Assembly (NCBI RefSeq): GCF_009601705.1
Contig: NZ_CP045687.1
Span: forward strand, 2,392,001-2,456,000
Source: Sulfolobus sp. E5-1-F
GTDB lineage: Archaea > Thermoproteota > Thermoprotei_A > Sulfolobales > Sulfolobaceae
Reading direction: 5' to 3'
Length of the DNA: 64,000 bases
Position 1 is the stretch's first letter. Each line of letters starts with the position of its first letter. The translations under genes and the position numbers were made by a program. Below the pieces are notes generated by a model. The model was not told the origin of the DNA and ran no database searches. It saw only the letters and a list, made by a program, of their open reading frames with translations. Below, in pieces: positions 47,241-56,674 of the stretch.

Positions 47241-47849
47241 ATGGAATTCCTAAGTAAAAGGGAAAGGCTAGTATTAGTCGCAATAGCCCAATCGGGGCCA
47301 AGTGGGACCACTTATTCGCAACTTTCAGCATTAGGTTACATCTTGTCGAAAAATACGATTCAAGAAACCATTGAGAAGCTTTACTTACAAGGTTATATTA
47401 ACGTTCTAAAAGATGGAGACGAAATAAGATATATAGCGTCAAAAAATGTGAGAAATGCTATTATTAATTTGGAATTTCATAAGTATAGATTAGCTAAAAA
47501 TCTTAGCGAATTGAAGAAAAAAGTAGAGGACATTAGCAAAATGGAGAAACAACAACAAGCTATAGCTTTTAAGGGCGTACTAAAAGACCTACTTACCTCT
47601 ATTTCATCTTCAATAATATCATTACTAGATGACTTGCCAGCTCTAACATTACCCGAATATATAGAAGTATTGGAAAGTTTATACAAGGAGTTTTTATCAA
47701 AACTATCTCCGCTGATACAAGAATCTATGACTGATGATGAAATAAATACGTTCATCTCTTTGGTAAGTAAATATAGGGGAGAAAAAGACGCTGAGGAAAT
47801 CAAAAATACATTACAGAAAATAAAGGGAGGAATTGAAAATCAGCGTTAG
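47241..47849 (+). CDS. Winged-helix DNA-binding protein with coiled-coil C-terminus
   Basis: This 202-residue protein has an N-terminal helix-turn-helix of MarR/PadR-like character (KRERLVLVAIAQSGPSGTTYSQL, then a recognition-helix candidate NTIQETIEKLYLQGYINV and a wing ending IRYIASK). It continues as a long charged helical region with coiled-coil potential (about 95-200). No metal or ligand motif is visible. Probably a transcription factor of Sulfolobales. It is divergently oriented to the phosphomevalonate kinase gene (51 bp), so it may control that gene. This is only suggested by position. Confidence 0.68.
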   Translation: MEFLSKRERLVLVAIAQSGPSGTTYSQLSALGYILSKNTIQETIEKLYLQGYINVLKDGDEIRYIASKNVRNAIINLEFHKYRLAKNLSELKKKVEDISKMEKQQQAIAFKGVLKDLLTSISSSIISLLDDLPALTLPEYIEVLESLYKEFLSKLSPLIQESMTDDEINTFISLVSKYRGEKDAEEIKNTLQKIKGGIENQR

Positions 47850-48254
47850 AGATTTGATCTTGATGGTTTTACCATAAATTTACAACTACATTACGAGAGT
47901 ATTTATAAAGACTGATGAGAAATTAACTATAATTTACGTATTATTTGACATTTATTGTTATCAACTTTAGGGGTTTAGATTTAGTAGAATTTCATGGCTC
48001 TACATGAATTCTTAATCTTGAACTTTACCTAAGTCATGAACAATGCGTCCCATTAATGATATAACCTCAGCTATTTTCGTGGAGTATCACGTATTATAAT
48101 AACTATTTCTGCGTGGCGATGTGTAAAATTTTATCATAAGCTAATATAAACTTCACATTTCGTACAAAACTGATAACCCAAGCTTTCTGTTTCGCTCATT
48201 ACTGAGGAGTTTCACGATAAAAAATATAAATGATTAAAGAGTAGTAATAAATGT
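47850..48254. other. Gene-free interval before the small winged-helix gene
   Basis: About 400 bp. Very short open stretches exist, but none has a start signal or recognisable composition. No palindrome longer than about 8 bp was noticed. The last part holds the promoter of the next gene (AT-rich TAAAAAATATAAATG, 48219-48233, about 30 bp before its ATG). Confidence 0.4.
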
Positions 48255-48566
48255 ATGAGAAGGTCTAGAGATGATATAATAGGGGATATATTAGAGGCGA
48301 TTGATACTAACATTAATCGGATATCTAGTATTATGAAATATGTTAATCTTAGTGCCTCATTAGCGAAAAAATATCTATCGATGCTTAATGAGGACGGGCT
48401 AATTCAAGAGATTAATGGTGAATACAAGTTAACGGAAAAAGGAAGAAAGGTTCTTGAACAGTTTAGAAATATGAGGAAGATTGAATTAGAATTGGCTACT
48501 ATAATTTATGAGGTAAGAAAAGAGCTATCAGTTAATGAGAAGAAAGATCAAGTAAGCCATAGTTAA
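48255..48566 (+). CDS. Winged-helix DNA-binding protein, archaeal HTH_45 type
   Basis: This 103-residue transcription-factor-like protein reads RSRDDIIGDILEAIDT at the start and SSIMKYVNLSASLAKKYLSMLNEDGLI in the middle. That is the hallmark of small archaeal winged-helix proteins in which a first helix is followed by a recognition helix and a short wing (GEYKLTEKGRKVLEQF). The remaining residues form a charged helix. Such proteins usually act as dimeric regulators of neighbouring genes. It is monocistronic, and its 3' end overlaps the convergent permease gene by 39 bp. Target unknown. Confidence 0.82.
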   Translation: MRRSRDDIIGDILEAIDTNINRISSIMKYVNLSASLAKKYLSMLNEDGLIQEINGEYKLTEKGRKVLEQFRNMRKIELELATIIYEVRKELSVNEKKDQVSHS

Positions 48567-49046
48567 AAGGGCTATTCCTATATCTACTATTTTATATATC
48601 CTCTTAGGTATAAGATTGAACAATGAAAGGGATATTATTGAAACAGCAGAGGCTAATATAAAGACCGAAACTATCCCTATGGAATAAAGTATATTATAAC
48701 CAGTCGAAGCGATAACTATAACTAATACCTTTGTTGGAGTTATGACGAAAGCTCCTTGTAGTAATCCTGCCTTGTTCGCCCCTATATCTATTTCCTTCTC
48801 GAATATTCCTTGCATCAACAGTAGAATTGAAAATATAATGCCTATTATATCTGCGATTATTTCCAGAAATTTATTTTCACCTATAAGAATTACAAGCGGT
48901 ATTGCTATTATAACGAATCCTGCTGAATGAGATAAGGCGAATTGGATAATTTTCCATCTACTTCTTAAGAGTCTGGCCGTAGCTACATGATCTGGCTCTA
49001 TTCCGTGGGAAAGACCTAGCAGTAATGATAGGATTATTGGATCCAC
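48528..49046 (-). CDS. NicO/UreH-like membrane protein (possible Ni/Co permease)
   Basis: This 172-residue protein has about five or six membrane helices. The first helix carries H-x4-D-H (His14, Asp19, His20 in SHGIEPDHVAT), the metal signature of nickel/cobalt transporters of the NiCoT and RcnA/UreH groups. A second typical motif is not obvious. The chain is shorter than classical NiCoT (about 330), fitting the small archaeal UreH/NicO-like proteins. Start is an ATG at 49046. Nickel or cobalt transport is a reasonable inference but unproven. Confidence 0.68.
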   Translation of the reverse strand: MDPIILSLLLGLSHGIEPDHVATARLLRSRWKIIQFALSHSAGFVIIAIPLVILIGENKFLEIIADIIGIIFSILLLMQGIFEKEIDIGANKAGLLQGAFVITPTKVLVIVIASTGYNILYSIGIVSVFILASAVSIISLSLFNLIPKRIYKIVDIGIALLTMAYLIFLLIN

Positions 49047-49307
49047 ACCCGCACTTTAAATAAATTATCATAATATAACTTATTGCTACTCACGACAATA
49101 AATAGTGGTATTCTTTGTAAGATAATTAATGAATAGGATGACGAAATTATTAACATATTTAATGCTATATAAAGGATTTTCAATGAAGGAAGAAAACTAT
49201 TAGGGGGAAGATCGTATCACCTTTTCCCCATAACTTCCAGAAAGGAAAACCATTAATTTCTTACCTTAAAATATGAATACTCATAGTGTTAAACTAAAGT
49301 GAGAGAA

Positions 49308-50528
49308 ATGAGAGTGTTAGCAATTGGTAACGTGTTTAACCCGTCAGGAGTATCGGTTCACATAATAAACGTCTTAAAAGAGCTGGTAAAGTTAGGAGAT
49401 GAAGTAACGTTATATGTTCCATCATTTCTAGTTAGAAGAAATTATGAGGTAGTAAAGGATTTGGAGAATGCACACGTTAATGTTCACCATTCTGTGTATG
49501 AAATTAGAGAGACTGATGAAGTTGGTACATTATCCTATTTCATTAAATCCCATACCGTCTATTTAAGATGGAATGATTTGGGAGAGGATAAAAAATACAT
49601 TGATGAACTAAAGGAGATTAAGCCCGACGTGATATACGATATGCATGAGGACTCAATTACCTTAAGATTATCTTATCATATTGCAAGAAAATTGGATAAG
49701 CCATTAGTTAAACTTCTACATGACGAACCGTTCAGAAATTCTTTCGGAAGGGGATATAGGAGATTTCTAGGATTTAAGGGCTTAGTCTATGACATGATGA
49801 TGTGGATGTTCTATAAATTTGATAAGAGAGCATATTTACGTTCAATAAATGATGGCGTACTTAGGGGAATAGCTGGTGTATCAAAGGCATCATTTTATCT
49901 ATCTGGGATTGAAGAGATTGCACATAATGTGAGATTAAAGGTTTATGAGATTGGCAACGCTTTCAATAAGGATATTATTTATAAGTATAGGAGGCCTAAA
50001 GGTAAAGAAGACTATGCGGTATTCTTTGCTAGATTAGTCCCACAGAAGGGTATTAGAGAGTTGCCCAAAATCGCCGATTTACTAAATAGCAAAATAGTTG
50101 TATTTGGAAAAATTTTCAACGAGAGCGATAGGGCGATTTTAATGTCACATCCTAAAATTGAATATAGAGGCTATAGGCCGATAGAAGAGGTGTATAGCAC
50201 GGTAGCTAAGGCTAAAGTTTTAATATATCCTTCTCATCAAGATGGTTTTTCCCTAGTAGTTTTAGATACTTTAGCTTTAGGTACTTCAATAGTAGCATAT
50301 GATATACCAGCAATTAGGTTTGTATTTTCCGGTTTAAAACCAGTTAGAACAGTAAGGGAGTATGATATAAAGGAAATGGCAAATGTAGCAAACAATATAC
50401 TAAGTATGAAGGATGAGGAATACGAGAGTGAGCATGAAGATGAGAACGTGAAGAAGTTTTTAGAATTACACTCCTCATGGGCAAATGTAGCTAGGGAGAC
50501 TCACGATTTTCTTTCTGGATTCTTATGA
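49308..50528 (+). CDS. Glycosyltransferase, GT4-like (GT-B fold)
   Basis: This 406-residue cytoplasmic retaining glycosyltransferase has an N-terminal Rossmann domain starting MRVLAIGNVFNPSGVSVHI and a C-terminal nucleotide-sugar domain with FFARLVPQKGIRELP. The GT4 motif YPSHQDGFSLVVLDTLALGTS carries the E-x7-E-like acidic position, here as QDGFSLVVLD. The ATG at 49308 is chosen over a GTG at 49299 because GTGAG (49299-49303) makes a good ribosome site. It probably acts in cell-surface glycan or glycolipid assembly; donor and acceptor are unknown. Confidence 0.83.
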   Translation: MRVLAIGNVFNPSGVSVHIINVLKELVKLGDEVTLYVPSFLVRRNYEVVKDLENAHVNVHHSVYEIRETDEVGTLSYFIKSHTVYLRWNDLGEDKKYIDELKEIKPDVIYDMHEDSITLRLSYHIARKLDKPLVKLLHDEPFRNSFGRGYRRFLGFKGLVYDMMMWMFYKFDKRAYLRSINDGVLRGIAGVSKASFYLSGIEEIAHNVRLKVYEIGNAFNKDIIYKYRRPKGKEDYAVFFARLVPQKGIRELPKIADLLNSKIVVFGKIFNESDRAILMSHPKIEYRGYRPIEEVYSTVAKAKVLIYPSHQDGFSLVVLDTLALGTSIVAYDIPAIRFVFSGLKPVRTVREYDIKEMANVANNILSMKDEEYESEHEDENVKKFLELHSSWANVARETHDFLSGFL

Positions 50529-51453
50529 ATTTCATTGATAATCCTAATTTTATGGAAGTCAAGTAGAAGTTATCTTTGATTAAATAGAGAAAGTAAAGTA
50601 AAGCAATAATCCAGAATATTCCAGAGATTTCGAAGTAAAAGAATCGCAATACGTAAGCTAAATCTGAGAGTAGTATTGAGGCTATAATCTTATCGTAATT
50701 ATATCTGCTCGTTGAGTATGTAATGCAGGAAAAGAATAAAGTTGACATTATACCTAAAGTGAAAGCGTGAACGTAATCTCCAAAATAGAGCGATAAAAGG
50801 GGAATAATTATGAGAGATAGTAAAGACGATATCGCACTAGTATTCTTAAACGTAAATATCCTTCTGTATATTGTTAGGAAATAGATTACTCCGATGAAGG
50901 GAAATAGAATTTGGAGGAAATACGACAATATTATAATTAGAAAAATGGGCAACTGATATAATCCAAACACCGGTCTTGTTCTTAAGTTGGCGGAAAATAC
51001 TCCTATGTTAACTCCTAATGTGTATAAGAGTATAGGAATGATGAGAAGCCAGTAGTTTGGATAAAATAACCATGCAATTATCGACGCGAACGGCGATGAG
51101 AGGACTAAAGCGTTAATTGGTAATTTTTTTGGATTATAACCATAACTTCTGAGATCTTTTAACGCCCAAATCTCAGTAGTTGCTAGTATAACTGATGCAA
51201 CAATTTGAAAATAGTGTAGTGGAATCGCTAAGAGAATCAAAGAGGCTATGTGTAATGATAGATAATTTTTTGCTGGGAAGAATAGTCTCTGTATCATGCC
51301 GAAGTACAAGGCGTAAGTTCCCAACATCATAAAATAGGGATGAAATGGCAAACTAAGGAGGATTGATAATGTTCCCAAAGCCCAATATATCGTGGCTAAG
51401 AATATAAAAGGGATGTTAACTCCCCATGGTTCTATCTCTTTAATCTTATTCAT
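50491..51453 (-). CDS. Polytopic membrane protein, unknown function
   Basis: 320 residues and about nine or ten hydrophobic segments. Apart from the charged termini and short loops it is nearly all membrane, rich in Phe, Tyr, Leu and Ile. I see no transporter, enzyme or redox signature. His, Asp and Arg occur singly in loops (FGDYVHAFT, LRTRPVFG). It overlaps the GT4 gene by 38 bp at the 3' end. Proteins of this kind are common in Sulfolobales and remain uncharacterised. Confidence 0.72.
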   Translation of the reverse strand: MNKIKEIEPWGVNIPFIFLATIYWALGTLSILLSLPFHPYFMMLGTYALYFGMIQRLFFPAKNYLSLHIASLILLAIPLHYFQIVASVILATTEIWALKDLRSYGYNPKKLPINALVLSSPFASIIAWLFYPNYWLLIIPILLYTLGVNIGVFSANLRTRPVFGLYQLPIFLIIILSYFLQILFPFIGVIYFLTIYRRIFTFKNTSAISSLLSLIIIPLLSLYFGDYVHAFTLGIMSTLFFSCITYSTSRYNYDKIIASILLSDLAYVLRFFYFEISGIFWIIALLYFLYLIKDNFYLTSIKLGLSMKFIRIQKENRESP

Positions 51454-51498
51454 ATGAATTGAGTCGATATTAGAATAAAAAAGTGTTAAGCTTATAGA

Positions 51499-51708
51499 TT
51501 AGGTTTCTACGATAGTCCTATAACTGTCACGTAAGTATCTAGCTAAGTATAATGCGTCAGTGTCTAAATATCCAGCTAGTCTGACTAAGGTTATATCAGG
51601 GTTTTGTTTGATTATTTCAATTATTTTTCTTAGCTTATAAGGTAAAATATCATCATTTGTAGTCAAAGCCCACTCCTTAAATCTAGTCCAAAATTTTGAA
51701 TACTTCAC
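51499..51708 (-). CDS. Small basic protein, possible helix-turn-helix, 69 residues
   Basis: An open frame of 69 residues starts at a GTG at 51708. The TATA-like GCTTAAAAAG (51740-51731 on the minus strand) is about 27 bp before it. The second half (KLRKIIEIIKQNPDITLVRLAGYLDTDALYLARYLR) has the pattern of a winged-helix or helix-turn-helix core, as in small archaeal regulators. The gene diverges from the dehydrogenase/epimerase gene at 51789 over an 80-bp gap that carries a direct repeat, so it may regulate that pair. Family not certain. Confidence 0.6.
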   Translation of the reverse strand: MKYSKFWTRFKEWALTTNDDILPYKLRKIIEIIKQNPDITLVRLAGYLDTDALYLARYLRDSYRTIVET

Positions 51709-51738
51709 AACATTGTTGTTTATTAGGATACTTTTTAA

Positions 51739-51787
51739 GCAAAAGTGCTAAATAACATCTTTTTATACTTTTTTGCAAAAGTGTTAA
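51739..51787 (+). promoter_or_regulatory. Direct repeat bracketing a TATA box between divergent genes
   Basis: GCAAAAGTGCTAA (51739-51751) and GCAAAAGTGTTAA (51775-51787) differ at one position and start 36 bp apart. Between them lies CTTTTTATAC (51758-51767), the likely TATA box of the plus gene at 51789. The second copy covers the expected transcription start, and the first overlaps the minus-strand promoter. A repressor site is a reasonable reading. Confidence 0.5.
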
Positions 51788-51788
51788 T

Positions 51789-52700
51789 ATGAAAATCTTA
51801 ACATTCGGTGGTACAGGTTTCGTTGGTAGCAATTTCGTAAGATACGCAATAAGTAAGGGCCACGAGGTCCTAGTTTACGCTAGGAGCATGAACGATTACG
51901 CAAAATCCTTACAAAACGTTGGTGCGAATATAATTTTCTCATATGAAAACTATTTGAAAGACGTTGATTGTTTGGTTTACCTTATAGGCGCAATGTGGAC
52001 TAAAGATCCTAAAGAATTTGAATACTTACAGGTACAATTCCCTACTGAAATAGGTAGGAAGTTCTTTCAAGTTAACTCTGGTAAGTTCGTATATATAAGC
52101 AGTATAGGAGTATCTGAGAATATTGAAAGCAAGGAGAGACCTATAGCTGAGGAGAGCCCCCATGGAGAAGGTTTAAAACCAAATACGCTTCACGGAATTA
52201 CGAAGCTTGAAGGGGAAAAGAGTGTATCGAAATTCCCCAATTATGTAATACTTCGATTTCCAATAGTTTATGGTCCCTATAGTAGAATCCTTATGTGGAG
52301 AATTTTCATGTGGTTAGCTTCTCATGGTATTGGTATAAAAAATGATAATATGTTTAGCGTGGTCTCAACTACAAATACGTCTAAGGCGATAGAATTGGCT
52401 TGCAAATATAAGAGGAATAACTATTTTTACATCACTGATAAGGAACCCGCTACATTAACCAGCCTTTTCTCTGATTTGGCAAAAGCCATACAAAAAGAAA
52501 TAAGGGTATGGTTCCCGTTTAGTGTAAAGTTTATAGAACCTTTCAAATCTTCGCACGAGATATTAAAAATGGCGTATGATGTTCTTTCAAGGGAATTAGT
52601 GTATTCCTATAAGAAGGCTGAAAGGGAATTGGATTACATTCCAGAGGATGTAAGAGTTGAAACGTTTAAGGAAATGGCAAAATACTATAAGATTATATGA
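51789..52700 (+). CDS. NAD-dependent epimerase/dehydratase-like protein (complex I 39-kDa-like SDR)
   Basis: This 303-residue extended SDR has N-terminal GGTGFVGSNFVRY (TGxxGFxG for NAD(P)) and a Tyr/Lys region KPNTLHGITKLEGEKSV in the position of the catalytic pair, with the catalytic Tyr apparently replaced by His, which points to an atypical or non-classical SDR. It resembles the NmrA/NDUFA9-like group that binds but may not turn over sugar nucleotides. It starts at an ATG with a TATA box about 24 bp upstream. The gene downstream is a 121-residue NifX-like protein on the same strand. Confidence 0.75.
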   Translation: MKILTFGGTGFVGSNFVRYAISKGHEVLVYARSMNDYAKSLQNVGANIIFSYENYLKDVDCLVYLIGAMWTKDPKEFEYLQVQFPTEIGRKFFQVNSGKFVYISSIGVSENIESKERPIAEESPHGEGLKPNTLHGITKLEGEKSVSKFPNYVILRFPIVYGPYSRILMWRIFMWLASHGIGIKNDNMFSVVSTTNTSKAIELACKYKRNNYFYITDKEPATLTSLFSDLAKAIQKEIRVWFPFSVKFIEPFKSSHEILKMAYDVLSRELVYSYKKAERELDYIPEDVRVETFKEMAKYYKII

Positions 52701-52744
52701 ATAGTTAGGATTAACTTTTTATTATAGAAATTATAAAAATTCTT

Positions 52745-53110
52745 ATGATAGTATGCACTGTTGTAGATGATTCAAATAGATTAGACTTATTCTCTAGAGG
52801 AAAATTCGTTATATTATTTGACGATAAAAAGAAGGAGATTCTATTTAAAGAGGAAAATCCAGCTTTAAACTCTTCCGTGAAAAGACCATTAGTCGCTAGA
52901 GAGTGTGTAAGGTTGAAAGCGGAAACGGTAATTGCAGCACATGGATCTCTTTGCTATCCCTCTCATTCAATTTTAAAGAAAGCTAATGTTAAAATGCTAG
53001 TAGGAAATATTGGTGATAGTATATATACAAATAGTTTTTATCCAGTGACCAGGTGGGAAGTTGTCTATTCTAGTTTTTTGGCCATTAAAGAAAGATTATT
53101 CGGACATTAG
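52745..53110 (+). CDS. NifX/NafY-like small protein (dinitrogenase cofactor-family fold), tentative
   Basis: A 121-residue protein beginning [21 protein letters not shown]. The block [20 protein letters not shown] followed by a helix and a short strand fits the RNase H-like fold shared by NifX, NafY and NifB C-terminal domains, in which small proteins bind iron-sulfur cofactors. The usual terminal His-rich segments are absent. It follows the SDR gene by 44 bp and overlaps the convergent esterase by 15 bp. Family assignment is by pattern only. Confidence 0.5.
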   Translation: MIVCTVVDDSNRLDLFSRGKFVILFDDKKKEILFKEENPALNSSVKRPLVARECVRLKAETVIAAHGSLCYPSHSILKKANVKMLVGNIGDSIYTNSFYPVTRWEVVYSSFLAIKERLFGH

Positions 53111-54058
53111 TGCTTTTTCAAGAAGGCTCAACGATATATCATATCTATAAGACGTGTGAAGGTGTCCGTCATTAAACTCCTCGTAATAGTGATCAATTCC
53201 ATATTTTTGCAACTTCTTATGTAAAGTCCTACTCCCATACTGTATGTTGAACTCGTCCCTTTTGCCCACATCCATATATATAAACTTAAGCACTTTCAAA
53301 TTATCAACGTACTTATCGACCATTCTGACTGGGTCTTTTTCTAACCATTTCCTCCAAACATCTTCCAATATTTCCCCAGTCTCTAGATCGAAGGGTAACT
53401 CTATTTTTTCATCCTTAGGAGAATAAAATGCTGACATACCAATGACGTTCAACGTATTCAAATCTTCCTTATGTTGCTTATTCTCTTTCTTCCAATAATT
53501 TTCTAACCATTCCTCCGGGGTCCTGAATCTTCTTAACTGCTCAATTGCTTTAGGAAATGTCGGTAAGTATACGTATTCGAAATAGGCATCACCAGCGTGG
53601 TCAGCTATTGCTTTAATAATATTAGGGTATTTCATTCCTAATACGATTGCACCATATCCTCCAGACGAATGTCCAAATATTCCTATCTTATCACTCTTGA
53701 ACTTGTCCATTAAGAATGGTAGTAGTTCCTTTATGAGAAAGTCCTCATACATTCCCACTGCTGAAGAATTTATGTACTGATTTCCACCAACCTTAGTGAA
53801 CATATCTGGAAGGACTATTACTGAACCTTTCATCTTCCCCTCATTAACTAATCTCTCAATCCTACTTTTCATGTCCTCTCCCAATGGGTTGTAATTAATT
53901 TGGGTTAATGAAGAAGAGAGATAACCACTAAGGTAGATTAATATTGGCCTCTCCTCGTATTTCTCAGGGTAGATCAGCCCTACTCTTCTCTTATGCGGGT
54001 CCTTTAAAGGATTATCTCTCAAAACATTACTTTCAAATTCAATAATAGTTAAGTTCAT
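53096..54058 (-). CDS. Putative esterase (esterase D/Fes-like alpha/beta hydrolase)
   Basis: This 320-residue alpha/beta hydrolase is of the PF00756 type. The nucleophile elbow is [11 protein letters not shown] with the serine at about residue 150. [17 protein letters not shown] and [13 protein letters not shown] are typical of the esterase-D/feruloyl-esterase group, and a C-terminal His appears in [10 protein letters not shown]. No signal peptide, so it is intracellular. It starts at an ATG at 54058 with AGGGAAGGAAAA upstream as a ribosome site. The substrate may be a small acyl ester; not known. Confidence 0.83.
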   Translation of the reverse strand: MNLTIIEFESNVLRDNPLKDPHKRRVGLIYPEKYEERPILIYLSGYLSSSLTQINYNPLGEDMKSRIERLVNEGKMKGSVIVLPDMFTKVGGNQYINSSAVGMYEDFLIKELLPFLMDKFKSDKIGIFGHSSGGYGAIVLGMKYPNIIKAIADHAGDAYFEYVYLPTFPKAIEQLRRFRTPEEWLENYWKKENKQHKEDLNTLNVIGMSAFYSPKDEKIELPFDLETGEILEDVWRKWLEKDPVRMVDKYVDNLKVLKFIYMDVGKRDEFNIQYGSRTLHKKLQKYGIDHYYEEFNDGHLHTSYRYDISLSLLEKALMSE

Positions 54059-54110
54059 GTATCCATTTTCCTTCCCTAAGCTTTAAATCTTCCTTTGCTC
54101 ATTATATTAT

Positions 54111-55211
54111 ATGAAGCTTACAGTAAAGGAAGTTAAAGAGCTTTTTAAACCAAAGTTATTGCCAATAATTTGGAAAGACGAAAATAATACTTTAACAATC
54201 CTGGATCAATCATTATTACCATTTCAGAAGGTTTATGTGGGTTTAAAGGATGTTAATAGTACAGCATTAGCAATAAAGAACATGCAAGTTCGAGGTGCTC
54301 CCGCAATAGGAATTACTGCTGGATATGGCATGGTGTTAGCGTTAACTAGCAATAAGAGTATAAATACGCTAGATAACGCTATCAAGGAATTAACTAGGAC
54401 TAAGACTATATTAGACTCAGCTAGACCTACAGCTGTTAATTTGGTTTGGGCAACTTCAAGGATGTTAACTTTAGCTAAAAACGCTGTGGAGAATGGTAAT
54501 GCTAAGACTGTAAATGAGCTAATAGACCTAATGAAAGTTGAAGCTAAGAAAATTTTCGATGAGGAGTATGATGCTGAAATACAAATGGGACTTTACGGTT
54601 TAGAGAAATTAAACGACGGTGATACAGTACTAACTCAGTGTAATGCTGGTGGTTTGGCTACCGGTACTGGGTTAGGGACTGCATTAGCTCCAGTGAAACT
54701 TGCTAAAGCCTTAGGGATGAACGTTTCAGTTATCGCTCCAGAGACAAGGCCTTGGTTACAAGGTAGTAGACTGACTGTCTACGAATTAATGGAGGAGGGA
54801 ATAAAGGTTACGTTAATTACAGACACTGCAGTTGGTTTAGTAATGTATCGAGGAATGGTGAGTAGCGTAATGGTTGGAGCTGACAGGATATTGAGAGATG
54901 GACACGTATTTAATAAGATAGGAACGTTTAAGGAAGCGGTTATAGCACATGAATTGGGTATACCATTTTACGCACTAGCCCCAACCTCCACTTTCGATCT
55001 AAAGAGTAGCGTCGACGAAATTAAGATTGAAGAGAGGGATCCTAATGAGGTGAGAACAATTAGGGGAATACCAATAGCTCCAGAGAACGTAAATGTGTAT
55101 AATCCAGTATTTGATGTTACTCCGCCTAAATATATTACTGGTATAATAACTGAAAAGGGAATAATATATCCTCCATTTCACGAGAATATTAAAAGAATCG
55201 TGGAAAGGTAA
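54111..55211 (+). CDS. mtnA: S-methyl-5-thioribose-1-phosphate isomerase / eIF2B-alpha-related protein
   Basis: This 366-residue protein is of the MtnA/eIF2B alpha-beta-delta family, with [17 protein letters not shown], a catalytic Cys in [12 protein letters not shown], and [19 protein letters not shown] (catalytic Asp). A full catalytic set (Cys and Asp) indicates the isomerase that recycles methionine from 5-methylthioribose 1-phosphate. Archaeal members used to be annotated as translation initiation factors. It starts with an ATG at 54111, divergent from the esterase gene (52 bp). Confidence 0.88.
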   Translation: MKLTVKEVKELFKPKLLPIIWKDENNTLTILDQSLLPFQKVYVGLKDVNSTALAIKNMQVRGAPAIGITAGYGMVLALTSNKSINTLDNAIKELTRTKTILDSARPTAVNLVWATSRMLTLAKNAVENGNAKTVNELIDLMKVEAKKIFDEEYDAEIQMGLYGLEKLNDGDTVLTQCNAGGLATGTGLGTALAPVKLAKALGMNVSVIAPETRPWLQGSRLTVYELMEEGIKVTLITDTAVGLVMYRGMVSSVMVGADRILRDGHVFNKIGTFKEAVIAHELGIPFYALAPTSTFDLKSSVDEIKIEERDPNEVRTIRGIPIAPENVNVYNPVFDVTPPKYITGIITEKGIIYPPFHENIKRIVER

Positions 55212-55255
55212 CTCTTAGGAAAAGTAATTTAACTAACAAGTGAGAATTAACCTTA

Positions 55256-56221
55256 ATGAGAGTTTTAACAAAGATTATCTTGATAGTTTTCGTACTTGAG
55301 GTAATATTATTCTTGATAGCCTCTGGCATACCTCAGAATAATCCCTCATTAGTATCAGCGTTTAACAGCACAGAAAATCAAGTATTAAACCAATCTTATT
55401 TCGGTAAAGTAATAATGATCTTTGGTAACAACGTGAGAGTTGCATTACTGGATTTCATACCCGCTGTTGGAATGATCATATTGGCAATAAGTATATACTC
55501 AACTGGTGCAGTTTTAAGTGCATTCTCATCTAGTCTCAATGTCCCTGGAATTTTGTCCGCCTTAGGCTTAATGACATTACCGCATTCGTGGCTTGAATTG
55601 CCATCCTATGCCATAGCTGCCTCCAGTGGATTATACATTATAATTAGACCAAGGGAGTGGGTAAGAGGATTACTAACCCTCATAATTGTCCCGATAGAGT
55701 TGTTTTTGGCTGCGTTGGTTGAATCAGGTGAGTTTTACGTAAGCAATCCGTATATATTATGGCTTTACTCGATACCAGCCTTTGTATTCTTGTACTTCCT
55801 TTACGAATTCTTACAGAAGAGAGCTGACAATTACATTCAAATAAAGACGCCAGTAACTCAACAACAGAATATAGTTCAACCTCAACAGCCATCATATGCC
55901 GATTATATGGCTAGATACAATCAGAGTTGGAATACTGCAAGCTATTACGAAACTCAAGGTAACTTAGCTGAGGCTATGAGGTATTATTGGGAGGCCATTT
56001 TCTACTTAATTACTGCAGTAGGGAACAAATTGGGAATGCCTACTTTAACCAAAGAAGATCAAGATAATGTAGTGCGAGCTGTTGCGTATAAGGTTGGAAA
56101 TCCACAACTATATGATATCTATAACGAAGCATTCAAAATTAGGATTGAAAATAGGCTAAGTGACTTCCAAATATTTAAGGACTATTTATCTCAGTTGGCT
56201 AGGTATTTAAATTCTATCTAA
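55256..56221 (+). CDS. SpoIIM-like membrane protein with C-terminal HEPN/PaREP1-like domain
   Basis: This 321-residue protein has about four membrane helices in the first half (starting ILIVFVLEVILFLIASG), and LMTLPHSWLELPSYAIAAS is typical of stage-II-sporulation-M-type proteins. After a Gln/Pro-rich linker (about 200-218) a helical domain follows (YNQSWNTASYYETQGNLA onward). It resembles the PaREP1/HEPN group found widely in archaea. Neither half has a known activity in archaea. The combination suggests a membrane-bound signalling or nucleic-acid-linked protein. It starts with an ATG at 55256, 44 bp after mtnA, and shares its last 4 bp with the next gene. Confidence 0.72.
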   Translation: MRVLTKIILIVFVLEVILFLIASGIPQNNPSLVSAFNSTENQVLNQSYFGKVIMIFGNNVRVALLDFIPAVGMIILAISIYSTGAVLSAFSSSLNVPGILSALGLMTLPHSWLELPSYAIAASSGLYIIIRPREWVRGLLTLIIVPIELFLAALVESGEFYVSNPYILWLYSIPAFVFLYFLYEFLQKRADNYIQIKTPVTQQQNIVQPQQPSYADYMARYNQSWNTASYYETQGNLAEAMRYYWEAIFYLITAVGNKLGMPTLTKEDQDNVVRAVAYKVGNPQLYDIYNEAFKIRIENRLSDFQIFKDYLSQLARYLNSI

Positions 56222-56625
56222 CTAATGATTTTTTCACTTACCACCTCTATTCCTAACTTTAAGGCAAGATCATAGTATTTTTTAGGAATAGCAAACGCTA
56301 CTAGGAAACTCCTCACTTTTTTAGAAAATTTACTTTTTAGAATTTTTTCTCTAATTAACAATTGCTCTATTGTGGAGTAGTCAGCATAGTTTTTGGCTAA
56401 AAATAAGTAAATCTCATCCCCTTCTTCATAATACATAATTGGTAACGATAATCCAATTCTTAGAACACCTTGATCGTCTATCAAAAACTCCCTCTTTATC
56501 TTTGCTAACTTAACTCCCTTACTTTCCAGTTGTGGTTTATACATATTGATTATTAAATATTCAATTTCCTCCTCCTTTCTTGAGATATCAGTAAGAAATT
56601 TTAGCACTTGATCTTCTAAGCTCAT
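56218..56625 (-). CDS. Hypothetical protein, 135 residues
   Basis: Small soluble protein with a helical beginning (LEDQVLKFLTDISRKEEEIEYLI), then short strands ending in KVRSFLVAFAIPKKYYDLALKLGIEVV. That final pattern, a strand followed by a helix and 'GIEVV', is common in nuclease-like folds of the PD-(D/E)XK superfamily. The catalytic acidic residues are not clear, so this is a guess. It starts at an ATG at 56625 and is divergent from the DUF5658 gene across 122 bp with a phased repeat array. Confidence 0.6.
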   Translation of the reverse strand: MSLEDQVLKFLTDISRKEEEIEYLIINMYKPQLESKGVKLAKIKREFLIDDQGVLRIGLSLPIMYYEEGDEIYLFLAKNYADYSTIEQLLIREKILKSKFSKKVRSFLVAFAIPKKYYDLALKLGIEVVSEKIIS

Positions 56626-56674
56626 ACTATAATATCATACTCCCTCTTATTAAAAATAATTTCTCAAAATACAA

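Noticed and set aside
49203-49229. GGGGAA/TTCCCC hairpin upstream of the GT4 gene
   Set aside because: Only 6-bp arms with a 14-nt loop and no T-run, so not called a terminator.
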